Positions 36,736 to 56,361 are shown, counted from the stretch's first letter. The stretch: 64,000 bases of DNA from Unio delphinus (GCA_029339505.1 JAQISU010000233.1:2329001-2393000), one strand, 5' to 3'. Program-made: numbers and translations. The notes: generated by a model from the sequence alone, not told the origin.

Positions 36736-38530
36736 TGAATCGCATTTGTTTTTTATTTTGTATTTGTATATATTATGTTTGAAAAGTCAATGAGCCTTTG
36801 TTCATTATGTTTCATATAAGTATATTATAATGAAAATAATGATTAGACAAAATGGTCAGTTTGAAGGAGTTACCAAGATAAGTTTACCTACTGTAGGATT
36901 AACGTAACCATGAACTGAAACTTGAAAACGAAATCAAATTAGAAACATGCCACCAACATAAGGGAAAAATAATGCGAGAATTAAAATTATTATAAAAATC
37001 TTCATATTTGTTAGATGAATCCTACGGTTTGCGGATTAGTGGTTCCTAAAATTTGTTAACAAGGTTTTGGGCTGATCAGTGTTATAGCTTTTCTACGGAA
37101 TCAAGTAATGTTTATACTAAAGATTGTAAAAAGTCTGAAAACGCATACGTAATTGGTATCATGTTTATAGTAAGGTTGGTAACTGTTTGTTTACAGTTGA
37201 GATTGCAGTGGGAATTACAAACTGTCTACTATGTAACGCCAAAAAAGTTATAAACATCGTACAATATGTTTTCTGTACTTCAAAAATGTGCTTCATAAGT
37301 GAACAATGATTTATTCTTAAACAGGCTTACCTTTAGATTTCCATTAAAAACACTTTAAAATGGATTTGAATGACGGCTGCATTATTATCTACTTTGTATG
37401 GAAACAGTTTGCTCAAACTTGCCTTCTGTCTCACACATGACCCTACTGCTAATTATCGAACGTTACAAAAAAATGCTCCCAAACCTATGACATATTTCTT
37501 AAATTATGTAAATTAGTTTTAAAATACTACAGGAAATATCTGCAGTTCTATATATTTCATTTACGGAGAATGATTTAATGGATTGTGTCAAATATCAAGT
37601 CTAACAGGTAGCTAAATATAGCTGAACGTTTTCAACATCGCTTTCCTAATAAATGATGAGACTGAAAATAATTGGGTCAAGATGTAGTCTCGCTCCAGGC
37701 GAAATCTGCATTATGTTTTGTTTTGTGTAATCCCCTAATGTGCCATCAAAAAAAGTTATTAAATATATTTATTAACATGATGGTATTTAAATATACATTG
37801 TGTGTCTTACCGAAGAAAGATGACCTATACGTATGTTAGCTGAAGTTTTCGAGGCACTAAAACGTCTTGGTTATAAATTAAGCTTTTTTATTATTGAAAA
37901 CTCGGAATTTGGATGAAACATATGAAAGTTATAAAGGAGTTCACAGATATCATTGGAAAAAGATATAATAACTTTAAAATCGGATACCATCTCTAGACTA
38001 TGACACAGAGAAGCTTGCAGAGGACACCATAAAATACCGTCCCCACCACTATTTTAATCATTAATAGAACAGGTATTTCTCAACGAGAAACAACATAAAG
38101 ATATAACGATTTAGTTAATATTACTACTATGCAAAATGCTGTAAAGACAGTAGTTAAACATGTAAAATAGTGATTTGGATTCGAGTGATAGATCTGAAGT
38201 TTCTAACAATAACAAGTATTATGATAAAACCACGAAATATCAATAAGTAGTTTATTATTTTGATTGACTGCATTTACAGGGATATTCAGAGCGGATTTTG
38301 TAGTTCGTGCTTGTTAGCGTATTGCAGATAGCAAATAGTTTGAATCACTCGCATATTCGTTGCGCTGTTGAAAATGTAAATATGTGTGTGTGTGTGTCTG
38401 TGTGAAAATTTAGTATGGCGTTACCCATTTGAAAAAATGAAGAATGATGAATATTTTAGTCGAATATGACATTGACAAAATATATAATTATGGTACTGAT
38501 ATACAGCGAGGTAAACATGTACGTAAATGT

Positions 38531-38618
<88 letters not shown>
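38531..38618 (+). repeat. (TA)n microsatellite
   Basis: About 88 bases of pure TA. It produces repetitive YI frames on both strands that are not genes. Confidence 0.95.
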
Positions 38619-38621
<3 letters not shown>

Positions 38622-38974
38622 AAGATAGAGAAACAAGCAAACAAAATATCCATCCAAATCGACACCAGCAGCCAGATAGCTACATTGAAGTTCAAATAAT
38701 AAAGAACTGCTTGTAATCTAAGCAAGCAACATTATTTTCTGATTTTGGTTTCATAGTTCAACTGGATCTAGTCTAACACCAGATCATTTGTGGTCTGAGC
38801 ATTCAGTTCACTCAGGCACATAACACTGAAGCTCACATCTGTATGGTTTGGTGTGGTAATGCAAGTCCTTCATGCATCTGCCAGTTTAATATATAACGTT
38901 CATGAATTTCGCTGTGCTTCGAGAAATAAGTTCTGAACGCGATCTAGACTAGAATGACCTGTAGAAACAATTTT

Positions 38975-38978
<4 letters not shown>

Positions 38979-39026
<48 letters not shown>

Positions 39027-39065
39027 GTGTGTGTGTATGTGTGTATGTATGTATGTATGTATGTA

Positions 39066-39115
<50 letters not shown>
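38979..39115 (+). repeat. Compound (TA)n(TATG)n(TG)n microsatellite
   Basis: TA to about 39024, then TG and TATG units, then pure TG to 39115. Confidence 0.95.
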
Positions 39116-39116
<1 letters not shown>

Positions 39117-39951
39117 TGATTAATATAAAGAGAAAATGGAGCTTCCATTGGTCGAATGATGTATTGTTGCATATCAAATAAACGTGATGCTTTCATGAAA
39201 GAATGATTAATATATATCTAAATCTTTATTGGTATATAATTTATTGAAAATATTGCGAATTAATTGAAAGTTTTCATAATAAAGTAACGCTATGCACATG
39301 ATATACAGATGTTATGTTTTATTAATCGTGAATAATATCTATGAACAATTCTTTTGTTTTCGTACATATAGTCAGGATATAGTTTTGAACATTTTACTAT
39401 CTTTTCATCTTGTGCTTAATCTTATTTTCATCTCTTAACTTTAAAATTTATTTTAATTACCGGAGAAGTGTACATATGTCACATATAATATATACTTACC
39501 TTTAGTATCATATTGCTAACGTAGACCTTTTGTTACTAAACATGAATTAATTATAGTTAGTACTAACTTTAATGTTGTTACGTATATTTTGTAAAATATT
39601 TAAAACTACTATTAATGTATATATTTACCTAGAAGATATCTCTTTCTGAAATTACATTGCATGACTTATTTTGGTATGAATAATTTTTTTTAAAGTTTTG
39701 TTCAGCATTCCTACTTTTTGAATTTTTATATACTGTTTCTAACAATGTCAAACACACGAATATTCATGTCAGTAACACATACGTTTTCAAGTAGTACACT
39801 TACTGACCATTCTTAAGTGCTGTTCAAATCATTTCATTATTATGTTTTCTTGAATGCATGTTTCTATTTTAGCTGATAAAATAGTTTACTCTTATTGGTA
39901 ATATCGCCCTCTTTATTTTCAGCGGTTATTTATTCTACGCGATAATTTAAA

Positions 39952-40009
39952 CGATTATTATTATTATTACTATTGTTATTATTATTATTATTTTTATTAT
40001 TATTATTTG
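39952..40009 (+). repeat. (ATT)n microsatellite
   Basis: Interrupted ATT units. Such tails often mark the 3' end of CR1/L2-like LINEs, but no LINE body is visible beside it. Confidence 0.8.
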
Positions 40010-40149
40010 AGTATGGATTTAATTAATTCTGGAAAAGAGATTCTCAGTCTGTGATAACGGACTACTGGTATTCCATGAGATTCACCCAGCTGGTCGATGT
40101 ATAGGTTTAAAATAGATAGCTATTGTTACAATTAACATCGGAAAAGATC

Positions 40150-40247
40150 ATATGTTGGATGTGATACTCAGCAGTCATTAGGTGGTCCACCAAGACCCTT
40201 AGCAAAGTTCAAGTGTTCCTTTAAAAAACAACGCTTGAGAACCACTG
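40150..40247 (+). mobile_element. hAT-like transposon end
   Basis: The stretch ends with GCTTGAGAACCACTG, the common terminal inverted sequence of many hAT elements (CAGTGGTTCTCAA when reversed), after a GACCCTTAGCAAAGTT-like body. The opposite end was not found. Confidence 0.35.
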
Positions 40248-42139
40248 TGCTAGAATATTGTTTTATATTTTAAATACAAGATAATAAGGATAAAAAAAGC
40301 TGTTAGAAAGACAATATACAAAAAAGCAGACTAGTTAGTTAGAATACAGAGTCGACTCTTTATACAAAAGAACTTGATTCCAGTTGCCCTGTCACTAAAT
40401 GAATTTTTACATTTTATATAAAGCTTAATAATGCAATTCCACATACTTTTAAAATAAGTACCTTGGTCGGGATATAAAAGCTCAAACGAATTGCATGTAT
40501 TGTGATTTTTCAAAGATAATAACCAAACTTAAGTGTGGTATTAGTCACCTGATTTATAAAGATAATGTGTGGGATAAACACTCTGCCATTCATTGTTTCA
40601 TGTTGTTCATCTCATTTTAAATATCGTCATTGTTGCTTTATTCATGTTTTAAATTAACACCTTACGCTAAACTATATATATAGTCGGCATGAACGCGGCA
40701 AAAATTAGATTTCATTGAGGTATGAAACATGCTCATAAATCGCAAGGAAATATGCCAAAACGCAACTAAATATTTACATTGTGTTGCAATAAAGCAACGA
40801 AACAGATACAACAACATAGATAAAGAATGTTAAAGTGATCAATCAAAGATTAAACGAGAGATTGTGACTGTTTACATACATAAAGAACATTCTAAGTCAA
40901 ATTAAACCGTTTGACAGGTAAGAAGTATAATTCATGAAGTTTCTTTTAACTTTATATCGTCGTGCGAAATAGCTTCATTGCTACTCTATTTAAGAAGAAA
41001 CCCTTAATTTCTGTTACGACTCTATAGTCGTAAACTAAGTCACAGAAAGAAGTAAAACTAGCAAGCTTGATAAAACTTAACTAAAAATTTATATCTGCAA
41101 ATCATAAAAAGACAAGTTAAGAGAAATATACAGTATAAGGACTTACAGGAGATATATGATTTTCGTAATCTATAAGGGATGTTTCCTATTGTAATCAGTA
41201 TCAGTTAATTTGACTGTATTTGTGTATTGTCAACGAATAAAAAAATATTTAAATAATTCCTACTTCATAGTGATTTAATAAATTACTTGCAATCCCTTTA
41301 TGCTTATTTCAATGACGTCATCATTATATTTAATCGGCATCTTTTCTAACTCAATGAAGTTTCCGCTTTCCGTGTTTATAGTCAGCAACTGAACACTTAT
41401 TTTCGCATGGTTCTTAGACATCATCGTTACTGAGCATCATCTACGCAGAACAATAATGGCCTGACACAGAAATATATTTATGTTGCTTGTGACTTATAAA
41501 GAAAATAGCAACGAATTAAGTTGTACCATAACCATGCATTTAATAATCATATTTATAGAATCATTTACAATAGATTTATCAATATTCTTTGAAAATTAAT
41601 TGAAGTTGGGGTCATTGAAATGAGACGCGATTTATGCTCAATGCAGACGTAACATTAACCAATGTATCAAACAGACCAGTTTATAACTTGAAATATCCAG
41701 TGTAGCATCGCGCGAGTAACAAGAGCAACTATTTTCGAAAGTAAAAATACTAACAATGTTACTTTATATGAATAACAGTTGTGGTTATCAATATAATGTT
41801 CGATAAATTCAACACTAAGAGAAGATATAATCGTTGAGCTCATTCACTTTCAAACGACAAGATGTGTACATTATTGTCGAAGATAGACAGTTTTTTGTAA
41901 GCTACAGTGGAGTTTGAAAATTATCACATCAATACTTGATAATAACTATGACCACACCATATGAAATCATCATATTGGAAAGCATATGCGATCACTATAG
42001 GAAACAAATCAAAAGATCTCTTCATAACGATAATATAGGAAGAGCTAAATACATCAGTAGTAATGTCTCATACCCTGGCGTCAAGGGAAAATCCAGTCAA
42101 AAAAGGCCTGGGACACTCTGGCATGAGCCAGGTGTCACT

Positions 42140-42320
42140 GTCTAGGGTCAAGTGAAATTTAACATAGTGGAACTGTATAGTGTCAAAGGGAATTTAACAT
42201 AGTGGGACTGTCTAGCGTCAAGGGGAATTCAACATAGTGGGACTGTATAGCGTCAAGGGGAATTTAAAATGGGAACTATTTGGGACTATATAGCCTCAAG
42301 GGAAATTGAACATGGGAAAT
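42140..42320 (+). repeat. 35-bp minisatellite
   Basis: Units of the type GTATAGCGTCAAGGGGAATTTAACATAGTGGGACT begin at 42140, 42175 and 42210 with exact 35-base spacing. Two degenerate units follow. Confidence 0.85.
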
Positions 42321-42660
42321 ATTATTTGTATTTTGGTATGTATAGCGGCAAAAGAAATGGTGGCAAAGAAAGCAAATATCTTTTCAAGGTATATGAGTGG
42401 CCCTGAAAACAAACCACACAATCTCCTATCAAAACAGAAGGGAAGGAAAATAAAATCACACAATCTCCTATACACACAGAAGGAAAGTAAAACAAAACAA
42501 GGATAATTAAGAACACCATACATTCTATGTTAAATATGTTCATTGTTTTCATTCATTCATCAATTTAATAAAAGGTAGTGTGATATTTATTGTCAACTGA
42601 CATCTTAATATATCTCACATTTAAGGGATGTCCTGTGTTTCTCAGCACACGCTACAAACA

Positions 42661-42784
42661 ATGTTTCCAAGTTTTAACAAATCTAAGTCGAAGGGGAAAA
42701 AAGCAGCACCAGCAACGGAGAAGTGGAAGAAGTTGAGGCTGCTGGAAACGCAGTCACTGGTGCTGCAGGTCGTGGTTTACGAAG
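42661..42784 (+). other. Exon-like segment at the inner edge of the right arm
   Basis: Locally GC-richer than its surroundings, with ATG 42661 (MFPSFNKSKSKGKKAAPATE, basic) and a donor ACGAAG/GTAAGG at 42785. A second frame is also open to a stop just past the donor (ending GAAGRGLRR). Both cannot be real. No family is recognised. Confidence 0.3.
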
Positions 42785-44259
42785 GTAAGGTTGCGTCCTC
42801 GCCGAAGTGCCTCTTTTGCGTGTGACAGCTCTTTTCTGTAGAGTTTTCTTTTTTTAAAGCATCTAACTGGTGAACATGATGTTCTCTTGTTTTATCAATT
42901 TCGTTCCCATTTTAGGACATATAGATCCTTGAAACGATATGTTGTTGTATGATATGCTGACGAGCTTAACAGAACGAAACCTTCATCCTACTTAAGGGCT
43001 ACTACCCTTAGCTGATCGTATGGCGACATTTATTGTCAGGGTAAAATATAGATAAAATGTTGCAGCCGAAATATGTTCTCAAGAAAACTTCAACGTCATC
43101 GATAGTGACTTTATATAACTTTGTTCTAATGCTATTCCTAAAAGTAATCGTATCTGGTTGGTAAATATCTATATGTTATCTCTGGTGTGCTGAAGCAATT
43201 TGGAACATATATAATAAGGACATTGGGAACTGAATTGTATGTATCCGCAATGTCAGCCTCCTTTGTGTCTGCTTCCGAGATTGATCATTAGATCCTTTCT
43301 GATTAGATATCTCAAGCTTGTCAATTTTCAATTAGCCTTTTCCTACACTGCTTGAGTGATAACTAGCATACCGTTATTCATTACACGCTGAATGGAAATA
43401 TTGGACTAGAGGGATTTATAGCACTTAGTTCTTCTCTTGTTGGATCTTTTCCTTAATACCTGTTCAAGTTGGCAAAAAAACATCAGAACCATCTACGCGC
43501 GTCCGTAGAGGCATGATTATGTTGGAAACACTTCAACGAAGCTTCACTGCCCTTGTACGTACTTCCACACAAAATGTCAAAACGTATTTGTATATTAGTC
43601 TCGAGATTCAATCCGTATGTCTGGAGAGAATTGTCTCTCCGGGTTTCTCCATATCCTCTGTCATCTAATGATCCCGTCTCATAGTAGTTCCCTTAGTTAC
43701 ACCGGTAGCTCGTCCTTACGAATATTTAGCGTACAACGTTTAACATCTTTAGCTTTTGTGTTGATAGACACATAATACATTTCAGTGCTTAGAGTTCAGC
43801 TGTTAATCGTTGTGGTGCAGCCAGTAACACACCTTTCTGTTGTCGAGGTTTACTGAACAAGAATCATCTGGTTCAGTCACAATAAACAGACTCCAAAAAG
43901 GACAAGTATTTATTCTTTCAATACTTTCCTCATAATATACATTTTGTAGTTCTGGTCAACTCTGATGAAGGTACAGACTAGTTGCAGACCCCAATCCACA
44001 AATCAATTTACAGATAATAAATCCTGTATAATCTATATATCTGGTCCCCTGCTCCTAGCTGCCAACATTAATTGTCAGATAAACGGGGGATATACACAAT
44101 GATAAGACCGAGAAAAAAAAACAACAGGTAAACTTCAATATTTTCTATCGTTAATGTATATATGTGTTCTTAGTTCTTAAGTTATCCTTAACGTTATTGT
44201 AACTGTCTGGTAAATATTAATGTATTATCCCTGACGTAGAGAAGCAATTTAGAATATAT

Positions 44260-44559
44260 ATGACTTCTGCTTCCAAGATCGATAACCAGAGCCTTTTAAC
44301 ATACTCCAGGATACAAAAACAAATGGTAAAACTAATCAAGACGATATGTCTCAAGCGTGTCATTTTTCAACAAACGTTTTCAATTTACTGCTTTATTGAA
44401 CAAAATGATATAGTTAATCACTACAGACTAAAACAAACTTTTGAATTCCAGGGTTATTTTGTAATTAATTGTTCTTTTGGGGATCTTCGATGCTGGTTCA
44501 GCTTGGCTACGAAACATATGGATCGTTTAATTACGTCCGTAGACACATGCGTATGCTGA
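44260..44559 (+). CDS. 99-residue open frame paired between arms, unknown (right)
   Basis: Mirror of 33074-33373. Its bases 44306-44455 are identical to the left arm. See that entry for alternatives. No start context or partner exon favours either copy. Confidence 0.35.
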   Translation: MTSASKIDNQSLLTYSRIQKQMVKLIKTICLKRVIFQQTFSIYCFIEQNDIVNHYRLKQTFEFQGYFVINCSFGDLRCWFSLATKHMDRLITSVDTCVC

Positions 44560-44979
44560 AAACATCTTAATTTTTCCATGTTGTTGCTGTCACACAAAAT
44601 GCGATGACTTCTCCATTTTATAGTCTGTATATTAATTAATAGGTGGAGTATGGTTTTCCCGGTTTGTCAGTATCTACTGAACTCTTAACTGTTCTTCATC
44701 CCAGTAGGTGACCTCAGCGGAACCTTCAACTCACCCCGAGAAAAAACAACTTTCACAGCTTCAAACAGCTTAACACGGATACTCAGATAATTATGTACTC
44801 TGCCCATTGTTCAGCTGGTAATTGATTGTGCATCTCTTATCAAATGGACCTCTCCAGAGTCTAAATTTGCATGACCAAGATCAGATGGTTGTCATAGTGA
44901 ACAATCTCCAAAGAAAAGAATACATTGTTTCTATATTTCGCGTGACTATTTCATATACCAATGTCTTCGTGACGCAATT

Positions 44980-44981
<2 letters not shown>

Positions 44982-45038
<57 letters not shown>
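44982..45038 (+). repeat. (CT)n microsatellite, mirrored
   Basis: About 57 bases of CT, the counterpart of (GA)n at 32572-32649. Confidence 0.95.
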
Positions 45039-45042
<4 letters not shown>

Positions 45043-45284
45043 GCCACGAGTCTTGTTTGTAATTTGTTTCTTAATAAACCTCAGCTGAATCTATACGGAG
45101 TATATCTTCAGTAGCTTGTCTCCGGTTTGATGGTATTGAATACATGAAGGTAAGTATGTCAGTTGCTAGTAAGAGACCCATAACTTGTCGAAACTGGTCA
45201 TGTCTGCGTTCACTCTCTGACTGAACTGTACTCCTATACTCCTAGAGTCTTTAAGACCTTCTGTGTGTTTTTAGCCTAGACTAG

Positions 45285-46050
45285 GGTATTTTTGGAATAT
45301 TAAAAGGGTATAACGATATCGAGGATATCAATGATGCATTCCAGAGTAGAATTAAATCCATTACAGGAAATAAATTTAAAAAAACAGTTTACGAACCAAC
45401 TTTGTCGGCCATTGACTCAACCAATAATCTATCAGAATTACTATATAGGTACCAATCATCGCCCTAAATAACAATGTTTAGATGCTTTGTTGATGACAGA
45501 ACCTGATGTGCCGAAATTTGAGTAGTCCGGAATAATCCAGACATACTAAAGAAATCTACCAATGATATTATCGATGAATTATTTCCTCGAATCCTTGCCG
45601 AGAGGAGAAAACATTACCAGCAGCTAGTATTCTCAGATACATAAATGATCCGTTTGGTGGTAGTAGACCTAAAATATTTTTTCTGTTTCTGATAGGATAA
45701 TAGTGTTTTTACTAGTAAACTCCCTATTAGAATTCGCAAATTGGACGATTTCAGTGAATGTTAGTATTATTTACACCATCAGAATGTGTAATTTGTGGGG
45801 AATAATATTATTATATAGGATGTTTGCGCAGATCAAAAATAGTTTTTATTATATTTTTTCTGTATCTTATAGGATTTTTAGGATTTTTACTACTATTTAC
45901 CCCATCAAAATGTGTAAGTCGGAAGATTTTCGACAATATTACTACCATTTACCCCATACAAATTTGCAACTCGGACAATTTGCCTGAATTGTGCTAGTAA
46001 ACACCCTATCAGAACGTGTAATTCATGAGGAATAATAATATTATTATATA
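45285..46050 (+). repeat. Dispersed coding-like repeat C, right arm copy
   Basis: Reads DINDAFQSRIKSITGN near 45327-45375, then YEPTLSAIDSTNNLSELLYR near 45390-45450, and later NDIIDELFPRILAERRKHYQ near 45560-45620 in changed frames. The first part also appears at 63845-64000. Stops separate the pieces. Confidence 0.5.
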
Positions 46051-46190
46051 GAATTTTCACGCTAACCTCTCAGTACTTACTACTTTCACTTTCTATACTC
46101 AGTAGTACTTACTACTTTCATTTTAAAATTTGTAATATCAGAAATAATATTATTTATATTTTCATAATTCATTATATGACACATTTTGAT

Positions 46191-46373
46191 TTAAATTAAC
46201 AAAATAATATACAAAACAACACAACCCCATTTGAAATCCTGAGTTGCCTTACGACATCGTAGTAGGCTCAGGGGCACGAAATCAACTCTTATCTGAACGC
46301 TTAGCCTGTCAAACAACAGTCTATCAAGCTCACGAGGGTGTGTTTGGTGTATGGCGACACAGTACACACACAT
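46191..46373 (-). CDS. Paired coding-like segment (unknown), right arm
   Basis: Counterpart of 27443-27580: QTHPRELDRLLFDRLSV, then FVPLSLLRCRKATQ, then a longer tail than the left copy because the stop is displaced. Unknown family. Confidence 0.3.
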   Translation of the reverse strand: MCVYCVAIHQTHPRELDRLLFDRLSVQIRVDFVPLSLLRCRKATQDFKWGCVVLYIILLI

Positions 46374-46379
46374 TCTTTA

Positions 46380-47200
46380 ATTGAAATTCTAGGGTTTCTT
46401 ATTAATCGTAGCAAGTCCAGAAGTATACGACAAATCTTAATTATGGAGACCACAGTACATAAATCTTAATTAAGGACAGCACAGTACCTAAATCTTAATT
46501 AACTTATTTTAAGGAAAAACAACATGCAAACGAAGGCCCTCTCAATGTTAAACAGAAAACCGTACTCTCCCCCGAAATAAACCCCTGGAGAGTGCACAAT
46601 GTCTCCCACCACGTGGTGTCATAGTGGGAGAGTGTGATTTTCTGTTGAGGTTTGATGATTTAGGCTGTAGCCGTGAGAGTAAAACTAGCTATATGCTGTA
46701 ACGGTTAACTAATACTTGATAAGCCCCCTCCCCCCAGTCTTCTAAAAAAGATTTGTTATTCGTATTTTTTTTTTTACTTAATTATTATTGCTGACAAAAT
46801 GTAGATAAAACAAGACACCTGACAGATGCAGAAATAGGATACTGTTTCTGCAAAAGGTAATCAGAACTTTTTTTTACTAATAAAATATATTAGAAAAAAG
46901 AATATCAGATTTTACAGGGACAAAGTCAAGGGCAGAATTATAGAACTCTATAAAAGTATGCGATTATTTCCCTTACAAGATAATACAGATTCATAACAGA
47001 GTTATTTCCCTTAGATAATACTGATTGGGTAAATATCGTTCTTCAATTTAATCTTTTGAGAGAATATTTGATTACATGTATATCCATATTACAAACAGGA
47101 ATACCCATCCTGTTATACAAAAATGGGAATTATCAGCATGACTGTTGTCATTATTACTTCACCAGTTTCCGTATTCAGTCTTTATATTTAAACATAAGTT
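46380..47200. other. Right-arm-only non-coding stretch
   Basis: AT-rich, no gene recognised. Three short near-repeats of AAATCTTAATTAAG.. appear near 46434-46500. The left arm has the retrotransposon fragment at this place instead. Confidence 0.5.
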
Positions 47201-47209
47201 GTTTCTAAC

Positions 47210-47668
47210 ATTTTTTCGAACAACCGGACTTATATACACATTCTGCTACAATTTGTACCAAGGGTATGCAAATATCAAAATACTTGCCAGCTTCATTCGT
47301 TAATTTAAATATTTTTACTTCACCAGGCTCTATACTTATCGATTTAATAGGTCTCCTTGTAACTGTTATACAATGACCGGTAAGACCTCGTGCAGTATAC
47401 TCACTTTGTGTGATAGCTTGACGGTTACTTAAAGAGACGATTTTAGGATTTGAGTCAATGTGGTCAATTAAAAGACCATCCTTGATTTCTCCAAAATAAG
47501 TCTAAAAATTGGATTTATGACAAAGATATCTTTTTCAACTGAACATTTGTGATTCCCATCCTTATCGACAGTACAGACTGGCTTTTTCAACCGACACTTT
47601 CTGATAACAGCATCAGGAAATGAGTCATAAATCTTGGTCGTGTGATGCTTTACAAATTCTTGAATCAT
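47210..47668 (-). pseudogene. HNH-type endonuclease-like protein, broken
   Basis: Starts at ATG 47668 (MIQEFVKHHTTKIYDSFPDA) and contains IRKCRLKKPVCTVDKDGN, which aligns with RNCRLKNPVDAVNNHG in the frame at 5016. After 47468 the reading continues in another frame with LIDHIDSNPKIVSLSNRQAI. There DHI and a following Asn sit as in HNH nucleases (ligand His and a later Asn). It then passes into a beta-rich tail. HNH enzymes of this type cut DNA and often accompany mobile or viral genomes. One frameshift near 47480 breaks it. The left arm keeps only the first 16 or so codons. Confidence 0.5.
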
Positions 47669-47820
47669 TTATATAATTACATAATTTGTTTAAATCATTA
47701 TTTGTCTAAATTATTACTCGATAATCTTGACAAGTGATCGTCTACATTTGTATAGCCTAGTCACTGTTTGAGCTCTCTATATCTTTTTCCGCCACATTTC
47801 AAACAGATATTTGTTTTACT

Positions 47821-47946
47821 CTAACACCAAATACCACATTGTAAACACGGTTTTTGACCTAGACTTCCTCGCCGTACAAGCTGTAAATGATGTTCACAAA
47901 ATTCATTTTTACAGGATTTGTTACAAGATGTTGAAAACCGTATCAT
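47821..47946 (-). pseudogene. Zinc-ribbon-like small protein, best kept copy
   Basis: Open from ATG 47946 for 41 codons: CNKSC at residues 8-12, then LVRRGSLGQKPCLQCG and a stop at 47821. The reading goes on after the stop with CLKCGGKRY near 47785. Two CxxC pairs point to a zinc ribbon. It stands divergent to the polymerase-like frame starting at 48026, as in the element at 974-6800. Confidence 0.45.
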
Positions 47947-48025
47947 TAGCTACCTGCACTGGTTCTTTTTTGAGTCATTGTATATATAAAAAAATAGTTA
48001 TTTAAATACTTGTCATAATTATAAG

Positions 48026-48525
48026 ATGGAGGGGTTTAAAAAATTGTTGTACACCAAACCTTCGAAACATTAATTTATTCTCGATAGAATATCTCCTGAA
48101 TTACTAAAACTCTGGTTGATCCGAAGAATAACAATGTTATAAATAACATTCACGATGCAAAGAAGGAATTTAACAAAGATGGCGCATCTCACGTATGGTC
48201 AGCATTAAAAATCCGTGATGTTGTCGACAAACGAGAGGCAAATATCTTTAATTATCTCGATCGTCGGAAGTATTTGTTTAGAGTAAAATGTATTGTACTA
48301 ACAGAAACAGATAATGGGATTATTCGTATGTATGAATATGATGTTGAAGGGCACAATTGTTGTTGTGGAAAGAATGTTTCATGCGGGTCTATCTCATTCC
48401 ATCAAATCAAAATATATGTTCTCGAATCAGTAAGATTTAAATGTGGAAACTGCCAAAACATGTTAAATGGTGTGTCTGGGGTCTTTAATAGTGTAGATGG
48501 TGCGTTCGATAGTATGCTTGTATGA
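48026..48525 (+). pseudogene. Family-B polymerase amino-end-like protein, right arm
   Basis: The ATG at 48026 (MEGFKKL) corresponds to MEEFERL at 4658. After stops, a good stretch reads NKDGASHVWSALKIRDVVDK, then IFNYLDRRKYLFRVK, aligning with DRASHCWSTFRIDGS and ISYLEKKKYFLKVK of the first element. The open part 48274-48525 continues with a cysteine-rich segment (CCCGKNV, CGNCQ) not seen in the other copy. Palm motifs are absent, so only the beginning of the gene is here. Confidence 0.45.
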
Positions 48526-48905
48526 GTACATATACTTCTTTTTTGCACCTCTTAATAGTTCCTGGATTAATGATTTTAACAGCTGAATAAATCCCAAGGT
48601 TTGGCACTGAAAGCTGGCTCAAAACATGATAAATTGACATGATTATGCCCGTGTAAAACGACAATATTTTGATTTTTTTCAGGACGTTAAGGTCAAACTA
48701 TACCTATTTTTGTGGGCAAAACACGTAATGAAATGGAGAAAGAGAAAATAATAATATACTAACATTATTTTCAACCAAATATATATAGGAAACTCAAAAT
48801 GGATTAGCACGTTTATTATGTTTGTCATAATTGTTAATTTGCTCATTTAACTACTGTCTTAATAACCATTCATTCTTAGAGAGACGTATCCAACTAGGAG
48901 TCACC

Positions 48906-54910
<6,005 letters not shown>

Positions 54911-55805
54911 TACTCGCCTGTCTGTTAAATATCAACCATAAGAAACAAATTATCCGATAATTACTCTAATTGCTCAAAATGCTAAAGTTGAAACATGTCA
55001 CATATTTATGTTCTAAACCATCGTAGAAATACAGCTCTGATACATTATACAAGTCGCATTCTCGAAAGAGTTGTCAACACAAAATTGTTGACAAATAAAA
55101 TTGTGAAAAAGTCGTCATTATAAGTTGGAATATGTTATGAGATTTGTATTATTTATGTATCTTGTTTATGTAGAAAACTCAAAAGAGAAGCAAATAATTG
55201 TAATTACATTTCCCAATCAAGCTACAATTGTAATATTCTGGTCTCCATCACATTAATTCAATGATTCAAAATGTTCTTAATTTCTAGCCTGCTAGCACTT
55301 TTATAAAAAAAATATTGATTAATAAATTGTGTGTATTTACACACAATTAGTTATCGATATGCTTCAAATGACGCACATGCTGCATTATTGCAAAAGTAAA
55401 ATGAAGTGTACCTTTCCACAGCTGACGAATGCTACGACTTTCTGCTTGCTCCATTCTTTAAACAATGACAGATATGTTTACATCGACATTTTGTGCTGAC
55501 ATGCTGTCGTTCATAAAGCCCAAATAATATGTACAGAACTCATAACATAAGGGTCAAATGACGTACAGTATTTATCAAAACCGATATGACCAGTGGCCTC
55601 AATCCACATCCTATTGTTGTCGGACATAAATAAAAAGTGAACTGTGTGGTAAGTTTTTATTTGGTCTCAGTGCAGTTAAAAGAGTAAGAGTTCAAAACGA
55701 TATACAAACATTCTTGGTCGTATTGTTTGTTAATCTAGGGTTGGGATTATCTGGATCAATCACATTCACATGACGTTTCTCAATGTACTTTGTCAACACC
55801 CGTGA

Positions 55806-55953
55806 ATTCTTTAAATCTTCAATTTAAAAAACAATATTTATAGATATCATAGGACCGAAACATCAAACGTGAAATGCATACATAACTTCATACATACGTG
55901 GATGCACACACACACACACACGCACGCACGCACGCACACACACACACACACAC

Positions 55954-55984
<31 letters not shown>

Positions 55985-56330
55985 CATACATACATACATA
56001 CATACATACATACATACATACATACACACATACATACATACATACATACACGCATACATACATACATACATACATACATACATTCTTTAAATCATCAATT
56101 TAAAAAACAATATTTATAGGTATCATAGGACCGAAACATCAAACGTGAAATGCATACATAACTTCATATATACGTGGATGCACACACACACACGCACGCA
56201 CGCACGCATGCACACACACACACACATATATATATACATTGATACATACATACATACATACATACATACATACATACATACATACATACATACATACATA
56301 CATACATACATACATACATACATACATACA

Positions 56331-56360
<30 letters not shown>
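55806..56360 (+). repeat. 276-bp tandem duplication with (CA)n/(CATA)n tracts
   Basis: Two copies, 55806-56081 and 56082-56360. Each starts ATTCTTTAAATC.TCAATTTAAAAA, passes through TCATAGGACCGAAACATCAAACGTG and ends in CACACG and CATA repeats. The left arm has one copy only, so the duplication is specific to this arm. Confidence 0.9.

Positions 56361-56361
<1 letters not shown>

Larger units (their letters stand above)
35048..42855. other. Unrepeated centre of inverted repeat B
   Basis: About 7.8 kb between the arms. It contains a SINE, microsatellites, a hAT-like end, a 35-bp minisatellite and an exon-like segment at its right edge. The other frames (35151-35429, 37053-37253, 40331-40513, 41936-42145) are short and unrecognised. 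Confidence 0.6.

Noticed and set aside
42140..42320. Evenly spaced 35-bp repeats, considered as a CRISPR-like array
   Set aside because: Units abut without unique spacers, and the host is an animal. It is a minisatellite.
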